64,000 nucleotides of DNA from a virus. Below are positions 54,432-62,272 of the stretch, one piece after another (position 1 is the stretch's first letter; each line of letters begins with the position of its first letter). The stretch is from positions 62,001 to 126,000 of IMG/VR virus record IMGVR_UViG_3300042526_000402; one strand, written 5' to 3'. The translations under genes and the position numbers were made by a program. The notes beneath the pieces were generated by a model. It saw only the letters and a program-made list of their open reading frames with translations, had not been told where the DNA came from and did no database searches.

Positions 54432-54974
54432 TTATGTTAATGATACAGAATTAGCAATTGTGTAATAAGCATCTGCTGTACATCCTTTTGCATCTGTAAC
54501 TTTAAGTTTAATTAATGTTTTATATATAGCATTTCCAGAAATACCTTGAAAATAATTATTAGCATTGGTTGCTAAAGTTAATGTAGAAGTGTTAAGAGCA
54601 CCAAGAGTATGACCAGCATATCCTGAATTTTGATTTGCTATCCATGCATAAGTATAAGGACCTGTGCCTCCTATAATTACAGATTCTAATAAAAAATCAT
54701 TTGTAGAAGACAAATTAATAGTTACACTTAAATTACATTTACATAAAAATTCTACTATGTTAGATAGTATTTGTGATAATGGATTGTTAGCAAATATAAT
54801 ACTCTTAGTACCACACTTAATATCAGCTGTAGTATATTCAAAGCAAAGAGCATTAAACATTTCTGCATCATTACACTTATTTGGTGTAGGGCAAATTACT
54901 TCAAAAGGTCTAACTGTTTCACAGTTACACGTTTCAAAGTTACATACATTACATTTATTACAATTACTTTCCAT
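54432..54974 (-). CDS. putative fibre/decoration protein with Cys anchor and one Ig-type domain
   Basis: This 180-residue protein has an N-terminal cysteine-rich head (CNKCNVCNFETCNC) and the shared CxxY...C...L...LC module (about 44-80). It ends in one Ig-like domain (about 82-180) with IGGTGPYTYAWI and LIKLKVTDAKGCTADAYY, a textbook SprB-like strand pair. It is a shortened paralogue of the 491-residue gene downstream, lacking the large C-terminal head. The 11-base gap to the 203-residue paralogue upstream indicates one transcript. It probably forms a short fibre or decorates the capsid or tail. Confidence 0.55.
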   Translation of the reverse strand: MESNCNKCNVCNFETCNCETVRPFEVICPTPNKCNDAEMFNALCFEYTTADIKCGTKSIIFANNPLSQILSNIVEFLCKCNLSVTINLSSTNDFLLESVIIGGTGPYTYAWIANQNSGYAGHTLGALNTSTLTLATNANNYFQGISGNAIYKTLIKLKVTDAKGCTADAYYTIANSVSLT

Positions 54975-54985
54975 TTTTATTATAA

Positions 54986-55588
54986 TTATTCTGGTTCATA
55001 TTGACAATATTCTTGATCAATTACAGCATTGTAAAAGAAATCATGACTACAACCAAAAGTATCTATTACTTCAATTCTTATAGTACCAGCATATTTTTTA
55101 TTATCACCCGGTCCTATATAAAATTTATTAGGTAAACAATACACAATAACATAAAAACCAAATGTCCCACTAACCACAGGAGTAAAGCATAATGGATAAT
55201 TTACTTGATCATAAGTTACACAATCAGAAAGTGTAATACCAGTAAAAGGTCCTTGTACTATAGAAGCATTAATTGTATAAGGTTGTACACCACCAATAAT
55301 ATTAAAACCCAATGCTGAACCTACATATACACCACCTGTTTGAAAAGTAAACTCAATATCTATTTCACAATTTTTATTACAGATTGTATCTACAAGTGTT
55401 GTTAACACAGTAGGTAATGATTCTCCTGATTCCACAAGTACCTCACCATTACAAACTATTGGATCGCCTGTATAGTTAACACAATCAAGATCAAATATCT
55501 GTTCACAGTCTGGCGCAGGTGGACAGTTTCCACCATACTCACAAGGAGTAGGTGGAATTGGTGCAATATTTTTACAATCTTTTTTCAT
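54986..55588 (-). CDS. putative fibre/decoration protein with Cys anchor and Ig-type domain
   Basis: I start this gene at ATG 55588 (200 aa, MKKDCKNIAPIPP), because that codon overlaps the stop of the 690-residue gene as TAATG and the frame further upstream offers only a TTG. It has a cysteine-rich N-terminus (PCEYGGNCPPAPDC), the shared CVNYTGDPIVC...L...L..IC module and an Ig-like domain beginning IIGGVQPYTINASIVQGPF, ending in IRIEVIDTFGCSHDFFY. It is clearly a paralogue of the two following genes, with a diverged GVQPYT loop. Role as an appendage component is inferred. Confidence 0.55.
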   Translation of the reverse strand: MKKDCKNIAPIPPTPCEYGGNCPPAPDCEQIFDLDCVNYTGDPIVCNGEVLVESGESLPTVLTTLVDTICNKNCEIDIEFTFQTGGVYVGSALGFNIIGGVQPYTINASIVQGPFTGITLSDCVTYDQVNYPLCFTPVVSGTFGFYVIVYCLPNKFYIGPGDNKKYAGTIRIEVIDTFGCSHDFFYNAVIDQEYCQYEPE

Positions 55589-57660
55589 TATGGGCAAGGA
55601 TTACCTTTAAGATCTGTGTTACATGGAGCTAAATATGCCATCATACCATCTAAACTCATCCAACCAAAACCACCTACTTGTGAAGGATTATTAGGATCAC
55701 AACTAAAAGGATAAACTCCGATATCATTAACATCTTCATCATTGCTTGAATAAGAATATCTCATCAACATGTTTTGAATATCTATATTTGGTGAAGAACC
55801 TAATGTGATATCATCAGCAGGATCCGGGGCTCTTCTAAAATAGGGAATATTTTCATTAACTTTAACAGGTGGAGCTAGTATATTTAGCATACTTGTAGCA
55901 AAACTAGATGAACCATTTGTACTTACACCAGATGAAGCATTTTCTTCTAAATCTCTAAGCATTTGTAAACCAATTTTTTTATCAGTTGTAATATAAATTC
56001 TAGCAAGCATATGTATCATAGAAGAGTAAGGTTGTCTACTATTAGCTGGTGATGGAATTTTACTTCTAAAAAATCTTGAACCTATTACCCAACTAGTAAA
56101 AATTGAATGCTCAAAATTTTCACCATTTCCTACAACGGATAAAGGAACAACACGAGTGTTATTATTAAACTGAAGTGCTCCTGAAAATAGTCCACTTGTT
56201 CCTGTTGATAAGTTAACACCTTCCGCACCTTGCCATGGAAGAATATCTGTTAATGAACCATATGTATCAACATAAGGTGTATTACCTGAATAATTATAAG
56301 GAACTACAGCTGTATTAGGAGTATTAGCTAAAGGAATCATTAGACTACCTCTAAAATAAACAACATTTCCAATTCTTCTACACTGAGGTTTAACTGAAGC
56401 AAATTGAAACCAACTAAAACCTTCTAAGTCTTGCCATCCAGTATCTACTATTCGAGCTTTGATATTCCAATCAGTACCTACAGTAGTGAGTGTTAGGTCT
56501 ATTGAGTTACTATCTGTTACTGTTAGTCCTTTACCTGCAACAGTATAAGTTGTATCTCCTGCTGTTGGTCCAGTTTGTGTAACAGTAATGTTTGCTCCTT
56601 GTTGTACAATTGTTTCTTTACCATTAACAGTATAAGTTGTTACATTAGCAACAGTATTAGGAGTTACTGTAATATTATCTCCAGCAGCTACAATAGGTAA
56701 ATTAGCAGATACAGTTACAGTATCTTTATTACCACATGCTGTATTAGCGGTAGTAGTTGTAATATTTACACTTGTGTCACCTGTTACATTTTTAACTTCA
56801 TATGTTTTATGAGCTTTTCTAATATCAGAAACAGTAATCCATAAGTTTTTAAAACTATCACTTAAATTTAAAGGTGTTGCCGTCCAAGAACTATATTCTG
56901 ATTGCATTGCTGTACCGCAATTAAATAATGATGCTGAAGCTCCTGTGGTACCAATATAATTACCAACAGTTATGCTTTGAAATAGATAGGCATTAGTAAC
57001 ATTTCCTGGTCTACCTAATGAAAACAATAATGCACAATAACCATTTGTATCATCATTTACTAAAGCTTCAAGTATATCCCTTAAATTGTGTGAAGTATTT
57101 TCTGAAACAGTACTACTCAATGTACAGTCTACTGTGAAAGATGGTAATACATATGGTACTGGAGGTGGTGTGTTTTCTAATTCAGTTACTCTGTTATCAA
57201 TATTAGTAATTGTAGTATTTATAGTACCTATCTGATCAACAAGACTACAAACTTTTTCACCAATCATCTGTACATAATCAAGCAACAACATTGTTGTTTG
57301 TGTTGCTGATGTTTTAAAGCAATCTGCTATAGGAACAATACAGTTAGTAGGACACGGGTCAGTTATTGCAGCAGGTCCTGGTGTTCCAGTTCCAGCATTA
57401 CATATTTTGTTAATTAATAACTGTATTAATTCACTAAATGTATCTGGAGGATTATTACCAACCTGTAAACATGTAAGATCTAAATTACTTAAATCTAACT
57501 GATTCATGATTGTACATAATTCAGTAGCTAAATTATATATTACTGTGGATATACTATCTCCTGTACATAAACTGATACAGTCTATATTTGGTCCTTGCCA
57601 GATAACACAGTTACTAGATACTGGAGAACATGGAGAATTATCTAAATTTAATGGTTTCAT
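55588..57660 (-). CDS. putative tail or capsid fibre protein with Cys anchor and coiled coil
   Basis: This 690-residue protein opens with CVIWQGPNIDCISLCTGDSISTVIYNL (about 18-49), the same anchor module seen in the next three genes. A second, partly similar segment follows (about 64-87). A short coiled coil occurs near 135-165 (GTINTTITNIDNRVTELE), typical of trimeric fibre stems. Beta-repetitive threonine/valine-rich segments follow at about 290-390 (ANLPIVAAGDNITVTPNT; GANITVTQTG), consistent with a fibre shaft. Then comes a carbohydrate- or receptor-binding-like globular C-terminus that I cannot classify. It is first in the Cys-anchor group, with a 38-base leader carrying the TA-rich element. 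Confidence 0.62.
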   Translation of the reverse strand: MKPLNLDNSPCSPVSSNCVIWQGPNIDCISLCTGDSISTVIYNLATELCTIMNQLDLSNLDLTCLQVGNNPPDTFSELIQLLINKICNAGTGTPGPAAITDPCPTNCIVPIADCFKTSATQTTMLLLDYVQMIGEKVCSLVDQIGTINTTITNIDNRVTELENTPPPVPYVLPSFTVDCTLSSTVSENTSHNLRDILEALVNDDTNGYCALLFSLGRPGNVTNAYLFQSITVGNYIGTTGASASLFNCGTAMQSEYSSWTATPLNLSDSFKNLWITVSDIRKAHKTYEVKNVTGDTSVNITTTTANTACGNKDTVTVSANLPIVAAGDNITVTPNTVANVTTYTVNGKETIVQQGANITVTQTGPTAGDTTYTVAGKGLTVTDSNSIDLTLTTVGTDWNIKARIVDTGWQDLEGFSWFQFASVKPQCRRIGNVVYFRGSLMIPLANTPNTAVVPYNYSGNTPYVDTYGSLTDILPWQGAEGVNLSTGTSGLFSGALQFNNNTRVVPLSVVGNGENFEHSIFTSWVIGSRFFRSKIPSPANSRQPYSSMIHMLARIYITTDKKIGLQMLRDLEENASSGVSTNGSSSFATSMLNILAPPVKVNENIPYFRRAPDPADDITLGSSPNIDIQNMLMRYSYSSNDEDVNDIGVYPFSCDPNNPSQVGGFGWMSLDGMMAYLAPCNTDLKGNPCP

Positions 57661-57675
57661 AATTAATACTAGTTA

Positions 57676-57685
57676 ATATAATATA
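57676..57685 (-). promoter_or_regulatory. candidate late-gene leader element (TATATTATAT)
   Basis: The minus-strand leader of the 690-residue fibre gene reads TTTGTATATTATATTAACTA, containing TATATTATAT 15 bases before the start codon and then AGTATT. The same ten-mer appears before the 945-residue gene and the probable capsid gene. Function is inferred only from recurrence. Confidence 0.3.
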
Positions 57686-57698
57686 CAAAATAATATTG

Positions 57699-59279
57699 TT
57701 AATTACAATATGGATTACTACAACAGTCTGTTGAAATAGTACATACTATAGACTTGTCTCTTAGTGATGCTAAGTCAATAAGTTCTTTTCTTATTAAAGA
57801 TTGTTCATCTTCTTCCGGACAGCAATTTGAAATACCATATCTTTCAGTAAGAACTCTATGATATAATATTTCTGCAGCTGTACAAGAAATAGATTCAAAT
57901 TTATCTGGAGTACATGCAGGAACCGTATAACCTGGTTCTACTAATCTACCTGTTCTTTGTACTGGACAAACCCAAGGATTATCATTAAATAAAGTTGGAC
58001 CAGAATTAAGAGGCTGTTCATAAATATTGATACATGCTCCATATTGTATAACTATGTCTGTTGCAGGATCAATTGGAATAGCCCATCCAGCACTACAAAA
58101 TTTATCACTTGTCTCATTTGGTTCAAGTGTAAACTGAGGTTCAAAAATTTCTCCAGTATTATCATAAATATAATACTGGTATGTTTTTGCTACTGCAGAA
58201 TCATTTGTTACTCTAATACATCCAACCTCTGCTTTTGGTTTACAATCAATACAAGTTTCAAATTCAGCAGCTATTTGTACCTCTACACTTTGTTGTCCTG
58301 TAAGTAAAGTGTGTTCTTCAACATTCCAACATATTGGTTTATTTACAAGATTAATTACTTTACCCACATAATCCGTCATGTTAGTATATGTGATAATTGG
58401 CGCAGCAGAACCTTCACAGTCTGTAAGAATCCAATATTCTCTTAAACATATTTCACAATTTTTAAAGTTTTCTTCAATAGTTATAACTGATGTTGTAGGA
58501 GGCTTAATGTTTATTTGCTCAATACTCCAGCATCCACCACATGTTGAATCTGTAATTGTTCTACCTACATAAGCAGATAAATCTTGTTCAGTAAATTTTA
58601 CTTCACCTGTCTCACAGTTAGTAACTCTATAAGCAATTACAGGAAGACAATCAATACATGTAGCATATGACTTACTTACAACAACAGAAACTGCACAATC
58701 ACAATCTTCTACTGATTCAGCTTTACTTATAGTCCAGCAACCATCTTCACCAACAAGACTTACAATTTTATTTTGAGCCCATAATGTTTCTAAAGCAGAA
58801 GACGTAGATTGAATAACAATTAAAGGATCCGCACAATTTGTTAACAAGTAACAAGTTGGTTGGCTAACACATGGTTCTCCTTCAACACATTCTCCATTAA
58901 AAACTATAGCAGGTGTACCACTAGTTGTAGAAACTTGTGGTATAATTTTAGTACATATGTTTGTGGGACCCGCAGCTGAAGATAATACATCATTTGTATT
59001 AACATAAGTAATAGCACCTGATGTTACATAATAACAATATGCAGCAACCGCTGTTGGTTCACCTGTAATAACTACTGTTGAAGGACTAGGACAATTGCTT
59101 TGATCAGGATTTAATACCACATAATAAGTTCCACCATATACACCACTTATTGTAACATCAAAATTAAAAAATTTATTAGTGTCAACAACATCAATAGTAG
59201 ACCAATATAAAATTTCTTGTAATTCTGCAGGATTATCTTTTACTGGATATAATATGTAACATTTAGGTCTTACTGCCAT
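57699..59279 (-). CDS. putative structural/fibre protein with three tandem cysteine repeats
   Basis: This 526-residue protein has an N-terminal region of beta-sandwich character (about 1-130). Three tandem repeats of about 66-70 residues follow (143-212, 214-279, 282-347). Each begins with Y/L..TNC or TDC, contains an L...VG..I segment and a central CW, and closes with CxxC (208-211, 275-278, 343-346). The C-terminal 130 residues are cysteine-rich, including CCPEEDEQS and DCCSNPYCN, with a helix at about 480-505 (LIRKELIDLASLRDKS). Position next to the fibre and capsid genes suggests a virion surface protein. Repeats of this kind could be lengthened or shortened by recombination, and I do not recognise the family. 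Confidence 0.52.
   Translation of the reverse strand: MAVRPKCYILYPVKDNPAELQEILYWSTIDVVDTNKFFNFDVTISGVYGGTYYVVLNPDQSNCPSPSTVVITGEPTAVAAYCYYVTSGAITYVNTNDVLSSAAGPTNICTKIIPQVSTTSGTPAIVFNGECVEGEPCVSQPTCYLLTNCADPLIVIQSTSSALETLWAQNKIVSLVGEDGCWTISKAESVEDCDCAVSVVVSKSYATCIDCLPVIAYRVTNCETGEVKFTEQDLSAYVGRTITDSTCGGCWSIEQINIKPPTTSVITIEENFKNCEICLREYWILTDCEGSAAPIITYTNMTDYVGKVINLVNKPICWNVEEHTLLTGQQSVEVQIAAEFETCIDCKPKAEVGCIRVTNDSAVAKTYQYYIYDNTGEIFEPQFTLEPNETSDKFCSAGWAIPIDPATDIVIQYGACINIYEQPLNSGPTLFNDNPWVCPVQRTGRLVEPGYTVPACTPDKFESISCTAAEILYHRVLTERYGISNCCPEEDEQSLIRKELIDLASLRDKSIVCTISTDCCSNPYCN
58239..58853 (-). repeat. three tandem protein-coding repeats in the 526-residue gene
   Basis: The three units correspond to residues 143-212, 214-279 and 282-347. 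They align by TNC/TDC, VG..I, CW and CxxC positions but are diverged at DNA level, so this is an old protein repeat rather than a recent duplication. Confidence 0.72.
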
Positions 59280-59285
59280 GATAGT

Positions 59286-59498
59286 TTATTTTTTAATTGT
59301 GTTCACATATCTGTTTGCACCCCATACATTTTTTTGTACAGTTAGTGTTGGTGAACCTGTTGTAGTAGTTGTTGTAGGTTTAGAAGTTAAACCTTTTTCA
59401 TAAAATGATATGCAGTTTGAACAACAAGCTTTACCATCACTAGCAGTTTTTCTTTGGCATCCGCAAGATAGTCTTGCACCACAATTTGAACATGTCAT
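59286..59498 (-). CDS. small zinc-ribbon-like protein
   Basis: This 70-residue protein begins MTCSNCGARLSCGCQ and continues KACCSNC, giving two CxxC pairs plus CGC, a pattern that can hold a zinc ion. A T/S-rich linker (TTTTTTGSP) and a basic tail follow. I recall near-identical N-terminal cysteine patterns in small genes beside structural genes of Bacteroidota phages, of unknown role. It lies six bases from the next gene and 23 bases downstream of the 189-residue structural gene, so it is part of the head/fibre transcript. Confidence 0.5.
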   Translation of the reverse strand: MTCSNCGARLSCGCQRKTASDGKACCSNCISFYEKGLTSKPTTTTTTGSPTLTVQKNVWGANRYVNTIKK

Positions 59499-59521
59499 AA
59501 TAGTTAGTTTTTAAATTAGTA

Positions 59522-60091
59522 TTAACAGTTTTTACATTCAAATTTATTCAAAAGTTTTAAAGCATAGTTATATAATGTCATACCTTTTTGAGATTCATGA
59601 CAAAATTCTACTTTAGACTTTGCTGCATCAAGATACATTTTAATCAATCTTAATCTTTCTAGCTTTTCTTTAACCTTAGCTGGTGGATCACATGCAGCAA
59701 CTTCTAAGCTACATAAGATTTTTTCATATTTGTTTAATGCTTTTGAAATTCTTAAATGATTGTACTGTACAAATACTTGATCATTAGGAGAAACACTGTA
59801 GGTAATGTTATATACACCATCCGGTATATCAGAATATGTACTTCCACAACCTTCTTTTTGTATAGCTAAATCACAAGCTGTAATATTTGTATGACCAAAT
59901 TCTACAAAGTCTTGTGTCTTTGTTGCACTTAGTTCTACGGAATGAGCAAATCCTGGTACACCAATTTGTAATTTAGGACACAGTATTGGAATACTTGGAT
60001 TACTTGTCTGATATATACTTGTATCAAATATTTTTAATACACAAGTATTCATAACAGTTGGGACTTCTAAACTTAATACATGATTTGCCAT
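59522..60091 (-). CDS. crAss-like head-associated structural protein
   Basis: This 189-residue protein has a beta-rich N-terminal half (MANHVLSLEVPTVMNT; DGVYNITYSVSPNDQVFVQYNHLR) and a helical C-terminal half (ILCSLEVAACDP; LIKMYLDAAKSKVEFCH). It reminds me of a conserved protein directly downstream of the major capsid gene in crAss-like phages, possibly an auxiliary capsid or head-associated protein, but I cannot place it exactly. A terminator hairpin stands between it and the capsid gene, so its level may differ from that of the capsid protein. Confidence 0.5.
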   Translation of the reverse strand: MANHVLSLEVPTVMNTCVLKIFDTSIYQTSNPSIPILCPKLQIGVPGFAHSVELSATKTQDFVEFGHTNITACDLAIQKEGCGSTYSDIPDGVYNITYSVSPNDQVFVQYNHLRISKALNKYEKILCSLEVAACDPPAKVKEKLERLRLIKMYLDAAKSKVEFCHESQKGMTLYNYALKLLNKFECKNC

Positions 60092-60106
60092 ATGCTATAA
60101 AATAAA

Positions 60107-60144
60107 AAAAGGAGAGAAGAATTTGAAACTCTCACTCTCCTTTT
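60107..60144 (-). terminator. terminator or attenuator after the probable capsid gene
   Basis: On the minus strand AAAAGGAGAG pairs with CTCTCCTTTT, with an inner AT-rich hairpin (GAGTTTCAAATTC, with one wobble pair) in the loop region, followed by a T-tract of seven (60110-60104). This placement after the capsid gene is a classic way to give the capsid transcript its own end while allowing some read-through. Confidence 0.7.
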
Positions 60145-60161
60145 AAAGTTTATTATTTTTT

Positions 60162-61751
60162 TTATGTGATTGCTCCAGGAATGTTCACAACTGATACACA
60201 GTTTGTACCACAACTAAATGTTTCTAAACCATCACAGTTATTTCCACAAGCATTTAACCAAGCTTCAACAAATGTTTTTAAAGCTTGTCCTTGTCCACCA
60301 TCAGTTGGAGTTACAGTAGATGCAACAATAATCTCTAATAAGTATTGATCATTATCAAAAGTACTAGATGCATTGTTGAAACGCGGAACATGGTGTTGAA
60401 TATAAAATCTATTGTAAGATAAATCTCTATCAATAATATCCAACATTTGGTTTCCTTGAGTAATCTCACGGATACGGAAATCAGAATGGAAGAAGTTTTG
60501 TCTGTATCTTTCTGAAAGAATTACATCTCTCAATACAGTTTCACCTAAACCATTTGCTTGTCTTCCTTGACACTCAGTAATTACACACAATCCTTGGAAT
60601 GTACATGGGTCACCGTTTAAGTCAGTTTCAGAAGCATACAATCTTACTGGTTCTTTTTCATAGAAGTCAGAAACTTGGAATGTACAATCACCAAATTTAG
60701 TATCTACATAAGCACCAAATAATGTGATACCTGCATATTGACCAACAACGTGACCAGGAGATACATAATTATCCCAAGTACCACCGATTGTATAACCTGC
60801 TGGAGGTGTAACACCTGTTAAATCAGAACCTGGTTTGTACCATAATGTATTATTCTCAGCAGTAACTACAGGATAGATGAAAGGAGCAATTAATGGAGAA
60901 TCAACAATTTGTTGAGCCCATTTAATATATACCTCAGTAGCATCTACAGCAGTTGGAACAATGTTTCCAGTTGGGCAACATCCTGTGTAAGCAGTTAATG
61001 TTAAATAAGCATTGTGATTTAAGAATCTTAATGCTGGAGAACCTTTAATATCTAAACGTAAGTTATATGTTTCACCACATAAGAAATCTTTTTTACAATT
61101 ATCTTTAGCACCAGCAGTATCTACAGTTAAGCTAACTTCAGTAACAGCACCACCATCAGATAATAATTGACCAGCAATTGAAGTTAATGTATCAGCAGCA
61201 ACATATCCTGTACCACCATTAACAATTTCTACTACAGTAGCTTGACCACCTACAACAGTTACTTTAGCAATGAATCCAGAACCTGAACCTCCAGAGAAAG
61301 CAATTTCATTATAAACACCATCAACAATGTTTGCACCAACATTACTGATTGTCAAACTTAATACTTGGTCATCTGTAAATGGAGTATATCCTACATGGAT
61401 AACATTTTGAGATGCTGGACAAGCTGGAGCAAAGTAAAATTTGCTTACATACTTAGGGTTGATTTCTTTAGACTTGTTAGACTCTAAATAACCACCGTGA
61501 AAAGGTCCAATTTTATCTTTTTTAAATAAAGAACCTGATGCCAAAATTAATGGACAACATCCTGAACCACTGAAAGTAGTTGGTTGAATCAACCAAGTTT
61601 TTGGATTAACAAAAGCATACTGCCCAGCTGTTAAAATGTTTCCTGTTGTTCCTAAGACACCACCTGCTTTAGCAGTGTAACCTTGTGTACCCGGAGATAA
61701 AGCATTTACCCCTACAAAGGATTTTTGAAATGCATGATTAAAATAACTCAT
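60162..61751 (-). CDS. probable major capsid protein, crAss-like
   Basis: This 529-residue protein (MSYFNHAFQKSFVG) is in the size range of crAss-like major capsid proteins. It has an A-rich, SD-poor leader and a dedicated terminator, both consistent with high expression. Residues 131-205 contain a GSGSGF...GG...VNGGTGYV segment, the beta-rich repeat style found as an insertion domain in several phage capsid proteins, as I recall. The C-terminal region (VLRDVILSERYRQNFFHSDF; RDLSYNRFYIQHHVPRF) is alpha/beta and could be the HK97 axial domain. I do not see an HK97 signature unambiguously, so the call rests on size, position and expression signals. The alternative is another abundant head protein. 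Confidence 0.58.
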   Translation of the reverse strand: MSYFNHAFQKSFVGVNALSPGTQGYTAKAGGVLGTTGNILTAGQYAFVNPKTWLIQPTTFSGSGCCPLILASGSLFKKDKIGPFHGGYLESNKSKEINPKYVSKFYFAPACPASQNVIHVGYTPFTDDQVLSLTISNVGANIVDGVYNEIAFSGGSGSGFIAKVTVVGGQATVVEIVNGGTGYVAADTLTSIAGQLLSDGGAVTEVSLTVDTAGAKDNCKKDFLCGETYNLRLDIKGSPALRFLNHNAYLTLTAYTGCCPTGNIVPTAVDATEVYIKWAQQIVDSPLIAPFIYPVVTAENNTLWYKPGSDLTGVTPPAGYTIGGTWDNYVSPGHVVGQYAGITLFGAYVDTKFGDCTFQVSDFYEKEPVRLYASETDLNGDPCTFQGLCVITECQGRQANGLGETVLRDVILSERYRQNFFHSDFRIREITQGNQMLDIIDRDLSYNRFYIQHHVPRFNNASSTFDNDQYLLEIIVASTVTPTDGGQGQALKTFVEAWLNACGNNCDGLETFSCGTNCVSVVNIPGAIT

Positions 61752-61780
61752 TTTTGTTTTGTTTTAGTTAATAAATAAAT

Positions 61781-61813
61781 ACTATATAATATAGTGAAAG
61801 ATTTTATAAAATC
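61781..61813 (-). promoter_or_regulatory. palindromic leader of the probable capsid gene
   Basis: The 66-base leader contains two perfect palindromes, ACTATAT-A-ATATAGT (61781-61795, including the shared TATATTATAT element) and GATTTTATAAAATC (61800-61813). The AT-only stems are too weak to be good terminators, so binding sites or a promoter region are plausible. Downstream the leader is A-rich (AAAACAAAACAAAA) up to the start codon, as in strongly translated Bacteroidota leaders. Confidence 0.35.
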
Positions 61814-61817
61814 AAAA

Positions 61818-62270
61818 TTATTTCAAGAAAAGTAATTTATATTTTGCAGAATTCATTGTAGACTTGATTGTATCAAGATCATTTACTATTTCTGAGTATG
61901 GCATTTTGTCTTGTAACTTACATACCATATCACACATATCTTTTAAATAATCTATAGCATCAGCAACTGTATCCAACTTTCTTGGAGCAACTTCTGCATA
62001 GGATAATAATTTTTCATGAGCACCTTGGAAACTTTCTGCTAAATCATCAGCATGTCCTGGTAATGCATCATACAATTCATTAAGAGCTTTGTGTGCAGCA
62101 TAGGAACCAGTACCAGTTACTTTTAAATGTAACTTATGGAAACTAGTTGCAGCATTCATTAATTCACTTATACAAGCTGCTGTAAGAGATTCTACGTTAC
62201 CATTAGCCGGAGCTGTAGCATACTCACTACTTGCTTTAGTTGCACTTGGCCTTTTTAACATTCTTTGCAT
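61818..62270 (-). CDS. Dps/ferritin-like four-helix protein
   Basis: This 150-residue protein has a helical core: residues 41-50 (ATSFHKLHLK), 57-83 (SYAAHKALNELYDALPGHADDLAESFQ) and a further long helix near 100-117. The spacing of H45, H48, H60, D75 and E79 resembles the ferroxidase-type ligands of Dps/ferritin-like proteins. It recalls a phage protein family annotated as DUF5856 in cyanophages and related phages. The gene lies between the gp4-like candidate and the probable capsid gene, so a virion or DNA-protection role is suggested. The N-terminal 25 residues are low-complexity (ATKASSEYATAPANG). Iron binding is inferred from residue spacing only. Confidence 0.58.
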   Translation of the reverse strand: MQRMLKRPSATKASSEYATAPANGNVESLTAACISELMNAATSFHKLHLKVTGTGSYAAHKALNELYDALPGHADDLAESFQGAHEKLLSYAEVAPRKLDTVADAIDYLKDMCDMVCKLQDKMPYSEIVNDLDTIKSTMNSAKYKLLFLK

Positions 62271-62272
62271 TG

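Noticed and set aside
54986-55597. Start of the 200-residue gene at 55597
   Set aside because: That codon is TTG; the ATG at 55588 gives the TAATG overlap seen elsewhere.
58239-58853. The Cys repeats as zinc fingers
   Set aside because: Spacing between the CW and CxxC parts is long and variable and no second CxxC/H pair sits in a finger-like distance; disulfide-linked surface repeats are more likely.
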